Shown: positions 35,901 through 47,072, numbered from the stretch's first letter. The stretch: 64,000 bases of DNA from Cantharellus purpuraceus (GCA_025174535.1 JALBUN010000001.1:248001-312000), one strand, 5' to 3'. The notes: generated by a model not told the origin, from the letters alone. A program made the numbers and translations.

Positions 35901-36585
35901 CGCTCCGAACGCGACTACCAGCATCTCTCCATTCTTTGCTAATAAAGGCTACCATCCGAACATCTCCGTCCACCCTGAGAAAGAACTTGCCTCCACCAAA
36001 GCCTGCCAATTCATAACTGACCTTGATCAACTACACCAACATCTCTGAGAGACCATCTCTGATGCTCAGAAACAATATCAAGTCTCTGCAGACCGACGCT
36101 GCATTCCGGCTCCAGACCTGCAAATTGGAGACAAAGTATTCATTAAGGCCGAACACTTCCGGACCACCCATCCATTGAAGAAACTCTCTGAGAAATGCTT
36201 AGGTCCTTATGAGGTCATTGCTCGTGCAGGCAGCAGGTCCTTCACCCTCTGCCTCCCGGACCATTTCCGAGCAGTTCATCCGGTCTTCCATATATCAATG
36301 CTTGAACCCACTACTACAAACGAGATCTCTGGTTGCACGCAACCCCCACCTCCCCCGATCATCATCAAAGGAGACAATGAATACAAGATATCTGAGATCC
36401 TGGACTCGAAGATTGATCATCGATACAAGTGCAAGCTCCAGTACTTAGTCAAATGGACTGGGTATGAAGGCACCAATGAAGAGTCCTCATGGATCTCTGC
36501 GTCCAAACTCGATCACGCATCCAAATCTGTCTCTGACTTTCACTCCACTTATCCAGACAAACCTGGCCCCCTTATGAATCTTTAA
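32893..36585 (+). pseudogene. E1 pol: protease, RT, RNase H, integrase, chromodomain
   Basis: A single frame, -1 to gag, from the A8 run to TAA at 36583-36585, interrupted only by nine TGA codons (33154, 33190, 33571, 33952, 34933, 35155, 35233, 35830, 36046). Domains: protease LIDSGSTHCFL near 33060; RT from about 33700 with PFGLTNAPAAFQ and VYLDDILVYS near 34170; RNase H ETDASDYALAV near 34610; integrase zinc finger near 35320-35420 (HYCNSCTMC); core with FISMDFIEK, VTSDWGLEF and HPEGDGQTERMN; C-terminal chromodomain at about 36390-36550 (YLVKWTGYEG). There are no frameshifts, so decay here is by point mutation alone. Confidence 0.9.
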
Positions 36586-36733
36586 GTTTGATTACTAATG
36601 CTAATTCTATTATTTCGCATCACCATTGTATTACAAGTCAAGGGAAATTACATGCCTGCCCAAAAAGCTCCAAAGGAATCACTCCACCTCATTTTTCTCC
36701 GCTCTGAAATTTATAATCATTTTCATTTTTATT

Positions 36734-38397
36734 TTATACATCGCGTTTCCTTTTCCCCTTTCCCTTATCTACCTCAGGCTCCGTCTCCGACTCCTCATCA
36801 CTCTCTACATCTGACACCCAATCCTTCTCATCTCCCATGTCTGAATCCTCGTCCAACGGGGCCATGAACTTCCGCAACCAACGTAACTCAGCCGTCCGAC
36901 GACCCTCCAGAACCTCCTTCTGTTTCATCGTTTTCACCAAGTCCACTAGCAACCCCTCCGTCCGCCGGAGGTGCTCCGACTGCAGGTTAACCAGCCTGAT
37001 AAGCTGGCCCACGGTGCTATTGGGCGCAGAGACACGCCCCATACCTGCACCGGTCGTTGCCCCTTCCGATCCAACACCGCTACCCCCGGCTGCCACAGCA
37101 CCTGTCTCCATCCACCTCTTTTTGGTTGGACGACCTTCTGATTCTTTCTCTGCCCCTCCTTGTACCACTAGTTGGGGCTTGACACTCCGACTCCAGGGAT
37201 CAAACTTCCCATCAATCCTACACCCTCCTTTCCGACCCCGACAACGATCGCATGACCGAAGTCGGCGAGTTGGGCCAGTAGGCCACACGCACTCCACACG
37301 CGCATCACAACATAAGTCGCAAGTTATGCTGGGTCTGCCAAATGGCTCCGTTGGAGCCAGAGCCTTGGGTGGTCCGCCCCTTCTCGCTGTGGCCTCCAAA
37401 TGTTCCCTCTCCTCCTCCTTGTCCTGCTATTCTGCTACCACCTTCTCCATCTCGCGCTTGCAGAGCTGGATCGCCGACCTAGCGACACGCAGCTCCTTCT
37501 TACGGGTTGCCAAAACGTGACTCTCCGCCTTACACCATATGACCCTCCGGTCTGCCTCCCGCTTCTCCGTATCAGCACTCAGGTACGCCTTCAATGAAAA
37601 AACTGTGACGTCAAGGTTTTTCTTGGTGGTCACAGCGTAGAGCTCCGCCCTTTTGCAAGCCTCAACTGCAGCTACCCAAGCCATTTCCTCATAACAATTC
37701 AAAGTTGGATCCGGTTCCGCATCTGTTCCAACATCCACACCCGCCTCTGGTTCCACATTTGCATCAAGCTCCATATTGGCATCAGGGTCCGCCTCCACCT
37801 CCGCTCTCTCTGCCTCCACCGCTTCATCTTCCTCAGCCGCACCCAACCCAAACAATGGCCATACCCACGGACGTAATGGCGAGTCAACCACAGTGACAGT
37901 TGTTGGGCGAGTTGTCTCCGACCGCATAACAGAAATAATGGCAACTTCCGGAGTCCCTGTCCGTATTGGCACACTCGGACTTCCTGGGTGGCTGGTTCCC
38001 CCTGCCCCGGTCACCTCCTCCTCTACCTCCATGGCGGCCTCTAGCTCGTGTGCCTGCTCCTCCACTTCCTTCAGTCTCGTGGCCTCCATCGCTGCCACAA
38101 GTTCTTTTACCCTGCGAGCTCTCTTGGCTTTTGCCTCCTCCTCCTTCCGTCTCCGTTCCGTCTCCACCGCCTCTTTCCACCTCTGCTCCTCCTCCTTCCA
38201 TCTCCGTTCTGCCTCCTCCTCCTCCTCCTTGTGTCTCCGTTCTGCCTCCTCCTCCTTGCGTCTCCGTTCTGCCTCCTCCTCCTCCTTCCGTCTCCATTCT
38301 GCTTCCTCTTTTTCCGCTCCTCCTCCTCTTCTTTCCATCGGGCCAAGAGCAGCTGCTCAAGCTCAGCCACGCTCATGCTTGCCAAAGGGTTTGACAT
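36734..38397 (-). pseudogene. E1 antisense accessory gene: coiled coil plus Zn2Cys6
   Basis: Runs opposite to pol and ends 148 bp from the pol stop. The start reads MSNPLASMSVAELEQLLLA, then a Glu/Arg/Lys repeat coiled coil, a mixed acidic middle, a Cys cluster at about 37210-37320 with spacing C-X2-C-X6-C-X12-C-X2-C-X6-C, and a tail with acidic repeats and KGKGKRKRDV. The copy is broken by a frameshift in the Glu-rich part (near 38340) and a TAG at 37424-37426. A TATAAAAG box on the minus strand lies at 38436-38429. The intact-most copy is in E2. Confidence 0.8.
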
Positions 38398-38526
38398 CGT
38401 TGAGGATAAGACCTCAATCATGCCCCTCCTTTTATATGTCTCCAGACCCCCAGTATAACTCCGACTGCGCCCAATCGTCTCACCTATTCAATCCATGGAC
38501 ATGGGCTCGGCCTTAAATGGAGAGAT

Positions 38527-39056
38527 ACTGTTATGACTATATTCATTAACGTCCAGATCCCCGTCTGATCCACTTAGATCCCCGCGCATATGAAATCTAT
38601 ACTCCATTTGGAAACTGCTATGTCTCCATTTACCTGTCTGATTGTCACTGCCGATTCCGCCCATCCGTCTCTGGTTCCAATTGATGCATCAGCATCACCA
38701 TAGGAACCCGGACATCCGTCCCCGTCGGACTTGGACATACTCATGTAAGGCCGTCGGCCTTGGAGACCCATCACCAGAGTAATTATTATTAGATTTCAAA
38801 TATGTATTTAAGTTGCCCAACTGGGGACTTCATTCCCCAGTTCAAATATCGAATCACGCCTAGTTCCTAAGTCCAATCCTAACTCTCTAAGCTGTACTCC
38901 ATCTCCGAAATCTCGCACACCAGTATTAGTGAGGGCGCAGCACATAAGCTGAAGCCAAGTCCATTCTGACCCCCACAACGTGCTCCGACTCCGACCCAAC
39001 CTCCAACCCAAACTCCAACCCAAACTCCAACCCCCAATCGGACCTAGTGCATAACA
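38527..39056 (+). repeat. 3' LTR of E1 (LTR C)
   Basis: 530 bp, TGTTATG...CATAACA. It differs from the 5' LTR mainly at CpG sites and by a few bases in the CCAAC-rich end. It is followed by TACAG, the target duplication. Confidence 0.9.
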
Positions 39057-39974
39057 TACAGCCTGTTGGGCTGTAGCTGATACCCACCATTTAGCAGTGG
39101 TGTATCACAGAACCTTCTCTGAAAGTTCTGCTTGGTAGTGTTCTGGGCACTTAGGCAAGTGATAATGTATTTGCTTGTCAGGATCCACAAAATTAATCTT
39201 GTGGTTAACTTCCCTAAATGGGGGAAGTTCTAAGGGTATGCTGCCAAATAGGTCAGTATACTTTTCCTTCCATTGATCCCTCAACTGAGGGATCTGACCA
39301 GTCATGTAGACAGTTGATCCTCCATGAGATGAAGCTATTTGCATCGTGCTCTTATTTGGATCCTCCATTGGGGGGTCCTTTACTGAGTCTAGTCCTTCTT
39401 TTGGGAAGGACTGCATTGTGGGTAGCTCATGTTTAGAGTTACCCCCTTGGTGTCATTTATTCACGCTAATACTCCTTCTTCATATTGAGTTTGTACCCCA
39501 TGATGGGGTACAAAGAGCATCAGTATGATGCTCTTCATTGGTGGGGACTTCTTCAGTTCCCATCATGATTTGGCCTGGGCCATTAAAGTCCAGGCATATT
39601 CCTAGTTTTTGTAGGAATAGGGTACCAAGTATTACATTGTAATACTCAATGTTGGTGACATTGAAGTATTCTTCAATGTCCCAACTACCAAACTTTATGG
39701 TAGTGTGAGTACCATAATTTATGGTACTCCTGCTCCCAATGCACACTAATTGCAGTGTGATGGGTTGCTCTAGTGTGAAGGTTTTCATACCTGTCACATG
39801 TGTGAATTCAGGGGATATCATTATCCCCTTGCTCCCACTGTAATAGACAGTGAGCAAGTGTTCCACCAATCTTCCAATATTCAGAGATTGTTTTTATTGT
39901 CTATGCATGGTTTCCCGGGCCTTGCCTTTAAGGTGAGTGCCTAAGTACAATAGCTGAAACTTTGTACTTGATGG
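39057..39974 (-). pseudogene. Ty3 element F1: protease and start of RT
   Basis: Minus-strand reading: a retropepsin-like domain (39869-39480, INYGTHTTIKF and NVILGTLFLQKLG) and then QWKEKYTDLFGSIP and HYQAELSEKV just upstream of the RT. It joins precisely, minus one TACAG, to PMLCIPKKNG at 31200, so E1 is nested here. DNA is hairpin-saturated, for example GTACCCCATGATGGGGTAC at 39493-39511. Confidence 0.75.
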
Positions 39975-40011
39975 TGTTATGACTATATTCATTAACGCCC
40001 AGATCCCTGTC
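39975..40011 (+). repeat. LTR C stub, 37 bp
   Basis: Only the first 37 bases of LTR C (TGTTATGACTATATTC...), then an abrupt switch to fragment F2. Confidence 0.6.
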
Positions 40012-40719
40012 CATGTATATTTGGATGACATATTCATGTACTCTTGTACTATATGAGAGCACAAACACCACCTAGAGATGGTGTTCTCTGAGCTCAGGAA
40101 GGCACACATGTTCCTGAGTAAGGATAAAATTGATCTATACTCAAAGAGTATGGATTGTCTTGGTCACTTAATAGATGACCAAGGTGTGCATGCAGATGCT
40201 GACAAGATGCAGCAAATACAAGAGTGGAGGCAACCTAGGTCATACCATGAAGTCCAATGATTCCTTGGACTAGTGCAGTATCTGGCACATTATATGCCAG
40301 ATATAACTGCATACACAACTCTATTATCAGGTTGTGTTCATAACAGCTGTCCATTCCTATGGACACCACTATTGGATAAATGCTTCAAAAGCATTAAGAT
40401 CCTAGCATGTAGGGCTCCAATATTGAAGCCCATCAATGTCAATAACCCTGACACTATCTGGGTTATTACAGATGGCTTCAAGACTGGGGTAGGAGCTGTC
40501 TATGGACAAGGAAAAAACTGGCAGACCTGTCAGCCTGCCAGATTCTTGTCCAAGAGGTTTAGTGCTGCTCAGCAGCACTGTAAAACTCATGAGCATGAAA
40601 CTATAGCCATGTTTGAAGCCCTAATGAAATGAGAAGATAAACTACTAGGATGTAAATTCATCCTAGTAACCAACCACAAGGGTCTCAAATATTTCAAGAC
40701 CCAAGAGAATCTGTCTCCT
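40012..40719 (+). pseudogene. Ty3 fragment F2: RT palm end to RNase H
   Basis: Plus-strand reading starts VYLDDIFMYSCTI, continues through the thumb (MDCLGHLIDDQGVHADADKM), FLGLVQYLAHYMPDITAYTT and the RNase H segment ACRAPILKP, AVYGQGKNWQTC and RFLSKRFSAAQQH. Three stops interrupt it. It is a second copy of family F in the opposite orientation to F1, bounded by LTR C pieces. It contains many perfect hairpins. Confidence 0.8.
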
Positions 40720-41000
40720 TGTTATGACTATATTCATTAATGCCCAGATCCCCATCTGATCCACTCAGATCCCCATGCACATGAAATCTATACTCCATTT
40801 GGAAACCATCACATCTCCATTTATCTGTCCAATTGTCACTGCCAATTTTGCTCATCCACCTCTGGTTCCAATTGATGCATTAGCATCACCATAGGAACCC
40901 AGACATCCATCCCTGTCGGACTCAGACATATCCATGTAAGGCCATTGGCCTCAGAGACCCATCACCAGAGTAATTATTATTAGATTTCAAAATATGTATG
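40720..41000 (+). repeat. LTR C, 5' part
   Basis: Starts TGTTATGAC and runs about 280 bp to the TATA region, then flips into the inverted LTR stub of E3 at 41001. Confidence 0.75.
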
Positions 41001-41187
41001 AGTGGATTGGATGGGGACCTGGGCATTAATGAATATAGTCATAACAGTATCTCTCCATTTAAGGCTGAGCCCCTGAGGCCTCATGTCTGTGGATTGAATA
41101 GGTGAGATGGTTGGGTGCAGTTGGAGTTATACTGGGGGTCTGGAGACATATAAAATGAGGGGCATGATTGAAGTCTTATCCTCAACG

Positions 41188-42429
41188 ATGTCAAACCCTT
41201 TGGCAAGCATGAGTGTGGCTGAGCTTGAGCAGTTGCTCTTGGCCCGACGGAAGGAAGAGGAAGAGGAGCAGAGACGGAAAGAGGAGGAGGAAGCAGAATG
41301 GAGATGGAAGGAGGAGGAGGAGGCAGAACAGAGATGGAAGGAAGAGGAGGAGGAGTGGAGATGGAAGGAGGAGGAGGAGGAGCGAAGATGGAAGGAGGAG
41401 GAGGAGGAGTGGAGATGGAAGGAGGTGGCAGAGACGGAACAGAGAAGGAAAGAGCAGGAAGCAAAAGCTGAGCAAGCCTGCAGGGTCAAGGAACTTGCAG
41501 CCACGATGGAGGCCACAAGATTGAAGGAAGTGGAGGAGCAGGCGCATGAGCTAGAAGCCGCCATGGAGGTAGAGGAGGAGGTGACTGGGGCAGGGGTGAC
41601 CAGCCACCCAGGAAGTCCGAGTGTGCCAATATGGGCAGGGACCCCCGAGGTTGCCATCATCCATTAGGCAGACAGAGACAACCTGTCCGACAACTGTCCC
41701 TACAATGGACTCACCGTTACGTCTGTGGTCACGGCCATTATTTGGGTTGGGTGCAGCTGAGGAAGATGAAGCGGTGGAGGCAGAGAGGGCTGAGGTGGAG
41801 GCGGATCTCCGACGAAGCCATTTGGTGGGCCTGACGTAATTTGTGACTTGTGTCAAGATGCGGGTGTGGAGTTTGTATGGCCCACTGGCCCAACTCACTG
41901 CCTTCGGTCCTGCAATCATTGTCAGGGTTGGAAAGGAGGGTGTAGGATCAATGGCAAGTTTGATCCCTGGAGTTGGAGTGTCAAGCCCCAACTAGTGGTA
42001 CAAGGAGGGGCAGAGAAAGAATCAGAAGGTCATCCAACCAAAAAGTGGCAGACAGAGATGGGTGCTGTGGCAGCTGGAGGTAGCGGTGTTGGATTGGAAG
42101 GGGCAACAACCGGTGCAGGTACGGGGCGCATTTCTGCACCCAACAGTACCATGGGCCAGCTTATCCGGCTGGTTAACCTGCAGTCAGAGCACCTTCGGCG
42201 GACAGAGGGGTTGTTAGTGGACTTGGTGAAGACGATGAAATGGAAGGAGGTTCTGGAGGGTTGGCAGACTGCTGAGTTGCATCAGCTGTGAAAATCCATG
42301 GCTCCCTTGGATGAAGATTCAGATATGGGGGATGAGAAAGATTGGGTATCAGATGTAGAGAGTGATGATGAGTTGGAGACGGAGCCTGAGGTAGACAAGG
42401 GGAAGGGAAAAAGGAAATGCAATGTATAA
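41188..42429 (+). pseudogene. E3 antisense accessory gene: coiled coil plus Zn2Cys6
   Basis: Starts MSNPLASMSVAELEQLLLA and keeps an open coiled-coil frame to 41667, then shifts frame with a large gap relative to E2. The Cys cluster is at about 41838-41942, where the third Cys is Phe (GVEFVWP). A TGA at 42289-42291 precedes the tail, which ends KGKGKRKCNV at 42429. A TATAAAAT box is at 41149-41156. Confidence 0.75.
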
Positions 42430-42587
42430 CATAAAAAATGAAAATGAAAATGATTTGAATATTTTGGAGCAGAGAAAAATGGGGTGGAGTGAGATTCCTT
42501 TGGAGTTTGGGGTAGACTTGTAATTTTCTTTGTGACTTGTAATAAAATGATGATGTGAAATAATAGAATTAGCATTAGTAATGGGAC

Positions 42588-43325
42588 TTAAAGATTCATA
42601 AGAGGGCCAGGTTTATCTGGATAAGCAGAGTGAAAATTGGAGACAGATTTGGATGCATGATCAAGTTCAGATGCGGAGATCCATGAGGACTCTTCATTGG
42701 TGCCTTCATAGCCAGTCCATTTGACTAGGTACTGGAGCTTGCACTTGTATCGACGATCAATCTTCGAGTCCAGGATCTCAGATATCTCATATTCATTATC
42801 TCCTTCGATGATGATCGGGGGAGGTGGAGGTTGCGTGCGACCAGAGATCTCATTTGTAGTAGTGGGTTCAAGCATTGATATATGGAAGACCGGATGAACT
42901 GCTCAGAAGTGGTCAGGGAGGCAGAGGGTGAAGGACCTGCTGCCTGCGTGAGCAATGACCTCATAAGGACCTAAGTATTTCTCAGAGAGTTTCTTCAATG
43001 GGCAGGTGGTCCGGAAGTGTTCAGCCTTGATGAATACTTTGTCTCCAATTTGCAGGTCTGGAGCCAGAAGGTGGCGTCAGTCTGTGGAGACTTGGTATTG
43101 TTTCTGAGCATCGGAGATGGTTTCTCGGAGATGTTGGTGTAATTGATTGAGGTCGGTTACAAAATGGCAGGCTTTGGTGGAGGCAAGTTCCTTCTCAGGG
43201 TGGACAGAGATGTTCAGATGATAGCCTTTATTAGCAAAGAACAGAGAGATGCCAGTAGTTGCGTTTGGAGCATTGTTGTAGGCAAACTCTGTGATCAGAA
43301 GTAGGTCAGCCCAGTTGTCTTGTTG
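42588..43325 (-). pseudogene. E3 pol 3' part: integrase C-terminus and chromodomain
   Basis: Minus-strand reading contains QQDNWADLL, TEFAYNNAPNATTGISLFFA, SFTLCLPDHF-type and the chromodomain EYEISEILDSKIDRRYK with YLVKWTGYEG. It ends LMNL at 42588, like E1 and E2. Confidence 0.8.
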
Positions 43326-43865
43326 TGTTATGACTATATTCATTAACAACCAGATCCCCATCCAATCCACTCAGATCCCCACGCATATGAAATCTATACT
43401 CCATTTGGAAACTGCTACGTCTCCATTTATTTACCTGTCCGATTGTCACCACCGATTCCGCCCATCCGTCTCTGGTTCCAATTGATGCATCAGCATCACC
43501 ATAGGAACCCAGACATCCATCCCCATCGGACTCGGACATACTCATGTAAGGCCGTCGGCCTCGGAGACCCATCACCGGAGTAATTATTATTAGATTTCAA
43601 AATATGTATTTAATGACTGGGGACTTCATTCCCCAGTTCAAATATTGAATCACGCCTAGCTCCTAAGTCCGATCCTAACTCTCTAAAGTCGTACTCCGTC
43701 TCTGAAATCTTGGACACCGGTATTAGTGAGGGCGCAGCACATAAGCTGAAGCCAAGTCCATTCCGACCCCCACAATGTACTCTGACCCTGACCCAACCTC
43801 TGACCCAACCTCCGACCCAACCTCCGATCCAATCTCCGACCCCCAATCGGACCTAGTGCGTAACA
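43326..43865 (+). repeat. 5' LTR of E2 (LTR C)
   Basis: 540 bp, TGTTATG...CGTAACA. TATA-like TATTTAA at 43607-43613; proposed self-primer CAGTTCAAATAT at 43634-43645. Confidence 0.88.
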
Positions 43866-43867
43866 GT

Positions 43868-43879
43868 ATATTTGAACTG
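43868..43879 (+). other. Self-complementary primer-binding site of E2
   Basis: ATATTTGAACTG, 2 nt after the LTR, is the exact reverse complement of 43634-43645 inside the LTR. This is the arrangement of Tf1/sushi elements, which prime reverse transcription with the 5' end of their own RNA. No tRNA-like primer match is needed. Confidence 0.7.
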
Positions 43880-43897
43880 CCACACTCACTCCTACCA

Positions 43898-45040
43898 ATG
43901 CCACGATCCACTGCCAATTCCAAATGTGCATGAACCGTCAAGGTGCCTGCCCCCAGCATCGACACCATTCCCGAGGTTGTCGAAGAACCGACGGACCACA
44001 TAGAGGCCGTCAATGAAGAAGACAACACCCCACCCTCTCCAAATCTGGCACAAGCCATCTCCCTGCTCGCTAGCAGCATCTGTAACCCACAAGCCCCTAA
44101 GTCCTGGACCAAGGTCCGAGAACCCAACCCATTCGATGGCTCCGATCCACGAAAGCTCCAGCTGTTCTTGGTACAATGCTGGCTGAATTTCCGCAACCGC
44201 CCCGACGCATTCACATCCGATCGGGTGAAGGTCACCTTCGCCATGTCCTATCTCAAGGGCACCGCACTGGACTACTTTGAGCCAGCACTCATGGATGACT
44301 CCGGTGACCCGTTATGGTCAGATGACTACTCCGACTTCATCTCTGAACTTTGGACCAATTTTGGCCCTTATAACCCTGAGGCCGATGCCGAGAACGAACT
44401 CGATCGACTTTGGATGAAGGAAAATCACAAAATCGCAAAATACATTGTGAGTTTCCAGCAGCTGGCTCTGAAAGTCCAATGGGGCGATGCCACACTCCAA
44501 CGCCAATTTTACGTCGGACTCCCATCCCACATCAAGGATGAGATATCATGCGTCGGTAAGCCGGATACTTTGGCTACCCTCCACAAGCTTGCCCAATCCA
44601 TTGACGCCTGTTATTGGGAACGTCAATCCGAGGTCTCCTGTGAGAACTCGGCTAACAACAAATCGGACAAAATGTCAGACAAGACCCCAAAGTCCAACAA
44701 GGGGTCCAATAAGCGGGCCACCGCCAACTCAGACCAGAAGTCAAACACTGGTAACGCTGCCGCTTCCAGTTCCGGTCAGAACAATTCCGGCACCAGCAAT
44801 AACTCTGGAGCTCACAAGGGTACTCCGGACCTCTCCACCAAGCTGGGAAAGGACGGAAAACTCACCCAGCAGGAACGCCAGCGCCACATGGACAACAACC
44901 TCTGTCTGTTCTGTGGAAAGCCTGGCCACCAAGCCAAGGATTGCAACAAGGCAACCTCGTCCACAGCAAAGGCAAAGGGCCGTGCTGCCAATGCCATGAT
45001 GGACAAGTCCGACGCTAAAGCAATGGACCAAAAAAAATAG
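43898..45040 (+). pseudogene. E2 gag, one early stop
   Basis: ATG at 43898, then MPRSTANSKCA and TGA at 43931-43933; after this the frame is open to TAG at 45038-45040. Same Gag core and CLFCGKPGHQAKDC knuckle as E1, and the same A8 run (45030-45037) at the end. Apart from the early stop it is intact. Confidence 0.88.
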
Positions 45041-46971
45041 TAAGCAGTCCTATAGCCTCCGTATGGGCTGAGGGCTGCGTTGATACTCCCCATACGACAA
45101 ACAAGGTCCACCTGAACGCAATCGCTCTTTCCCACTCCGACTCCCTTACCCTCCTCGTCCACTCCGACACCATTCCTGATACCGCTATTCAAGTGTTAAT
45201 TGACTCTGGTTCTACTCACTGTTTCCTTGATTCCTCCTTTTCCGATTTACATAAACTCCATACATACACCATAACTCCGATACCACTCTGATTATTTGAC
45301 GGCACTACTAATGCTGTTATTTCACGAGCTATAGATCTGTCTATCTGTTTTTCTGTCGGAGAAATCCAGACCCTTACATTCTATGTTACTCCGCTTGACT
45401 CCAGCTGTTCTGTGGTTCTCGGACATAACTGGCTCACCCGCTACAATCTGTTGATTGACTGGGCATTGGGCCATATCACATTCCGTTCTCCCACCATTAT
45501 GGACATCAACCAACTCTGCTCCGACATCCGCTCATCACTCCGATCTGATCCTGTTGCAGTTAAACACTTGGACAACCCTTCCGATCTGAAATGGTCACTT
45601 GACCCTGAAGGGCACCTCCAACACAACGACCGGATATATGTCCCTGATGCCAATGGCCTCCGACTCCAAATTTTGCAGTATTATCTTGATCACCCAATCT
45701 CCGGCCACTTCGGGCAAAATTGCACACAAGGATTAATCTGATGAGACTATGTATGGCCAAAAATGCGAGAATACATCCAACACTACTGTAACTCCTGCAC
45801 CATGTGTATGCGCTCAAAATCGCAAAGGCACAAACCCTACGGAACACTTAAGCAACTTCCAATCCCAGAGCAACCATGGAACTCCATCTCCATGGATTTC
45901 ATAGAGAAACTCCCCCCATCGCTCGGATACAACACCATACTAGTGATTGTTGACAGATTCACCAAACAGTCACTATTCATTCCGACGCATGACACCATCA
46001 CCTCCGCCTCACTAGCTAAATTGTTTATTCTCCATGTATTCTCTAAACACGGAGTCCCATTGCATGTCACGTCCGATCGGGGCTCAGAGTTCGTGTCCTC
46101 CTTCTTCCGCACACTAGGAAAGGCTCTCGACATGAAGCTTCACTTCACCTCCAGATACCATCCTGAAGGAGACAGACAAACAGAACGAATGAATCAGTCC
46201 CTGGAAAAATATCTCCAAATCTATTGTAACTATCAACAAGACAACTGGGCTGATCTACTTCCGATCACAGAGTTTGCTTACAACAACGCTCCGAATGTGA
46301 CTACCGGCATCTCTCCATTCTTTGCTAATAAAGGCTACCATCCGAACATCTCCGTCCACCCTGAGAAAGAACTTGCCTCCACCAAAGCCTGCCAATTCAT
46401 ACCCAACCTCAATCAACTACACCAACATCTCCGAGAGACCATCTCTGATGCTCAGAAACAATATCAAGTCTCTGCAGACCGACGCTGCATTCCGGCTCCA
46501 GACCTGCAAATCGGAGACAAAGTATTCATTAAGGCTGAACACTTCCGGACCACCCGTCCATTGAAGAAACTCTCTGAGAAATACTTAGGTCCTTATGAGG
46601 TCATTGCTTGCGCAGGCAGCAGGTCTTTCACCCTCCACCTCCCGGACCACTTCCGAGCAGTTCATCCAGTCTTCCACATATCAATGCTCGAACCCACTAC
46701 CACAAACGAGATCTCTGGTCACACGCAACCCCCACCTCCCCCGATCATCATTGAAGGAGACAATGAATATGAGATATCCAAGATCCTGGACTCGAAGATT
46801 GATCGTCGATACAAGTGCAAGCTCCAGTACTTAGTCAAATGGACTGGGTACGAAGGCACCGACAAAGAGTCCTCATGGATCTCCGTGTCCAAACTCAATC
46901 ATGCATCCGAATCCATCTCCGACTTCCACTCCGCTTATCCAGACAAACCTGGCCCCCTTATGAATCTTTAA
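45028..46971 (+). pseudogene. E2 pol lacking RT and RNase H: protease, integrase, chromodomain
   Basis: Frame -1 to gag. Protease LIDSGSTHCFLDSS is followed by [12 protein letters not shown]; then at about 45493 the sequence jumps from HITFRSP to TIMDINQL, skipping what corresponds to 33357-35105 of E1 (1749 bp, 583 codons). Stops are TGA at 45289, 45739 and 45742; from 45763 the integrase and chromodomain are open for 402 codons. The protein would be a Gag-PR-IN product without polymerase. Confidence 0.85.
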
Positions 46972-47072
46972 GTTCGATTACTAATGCTAATTCTATTATT
47001 TCGCATCATCATTTTATTACAAGTCAAAGGAAATTACATGCCTGCCCAAAAGCTCCAAAGGAATCACTCCGC

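Larger units (their letters stand above)
31205..39056 (+). mobile_element. Complete Ty3 chromoviral LTR retrotransposon E1
   Basis: 7852 bp, bounded by LTR C copies at 31205-31730 and 38527-39056 and flanked by TACAG at 31200-31204 and 39057-39061. Internal order: gag, protease, RT, RNase H, integrase, chromodomain (all plus), then an antisense gene, then the 3' LTR. A purine-rich AAATGGAGAGATAC precedes the 3' LTR and can serve as polypurine tract. It is nested in the RT gene of F1. Coding capacity is destroyed by TGA stops. Confidence 0.93.
41001..43325 (-). mobile_element. Partial LTR-C element E3, inverted
   Basis: From its right side leftward: integrase part (43325 down), chromodomain (42875-42588), convergent antisense gene (41188-42429, plus strand), and the last 47 bp of its LTR boundary (41001-41047, ending TCATAACA). 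It is cut at 43325 by the 5' LTR of E2, within codons for QQDNWADLL. The missing upstream part is not found beyond E2. Confidence 0.75.

Noticed and set aside
37776..38516. Ser- and Pro-rich plus-strand frames over the antisense gene (also near 41.1, 49.8 and 54.4 kb)
   Set aside because: They are shadows of the Glu/Lys coiled-coil frame; the minus-strand frame keeps the Cys cluster and the common start.
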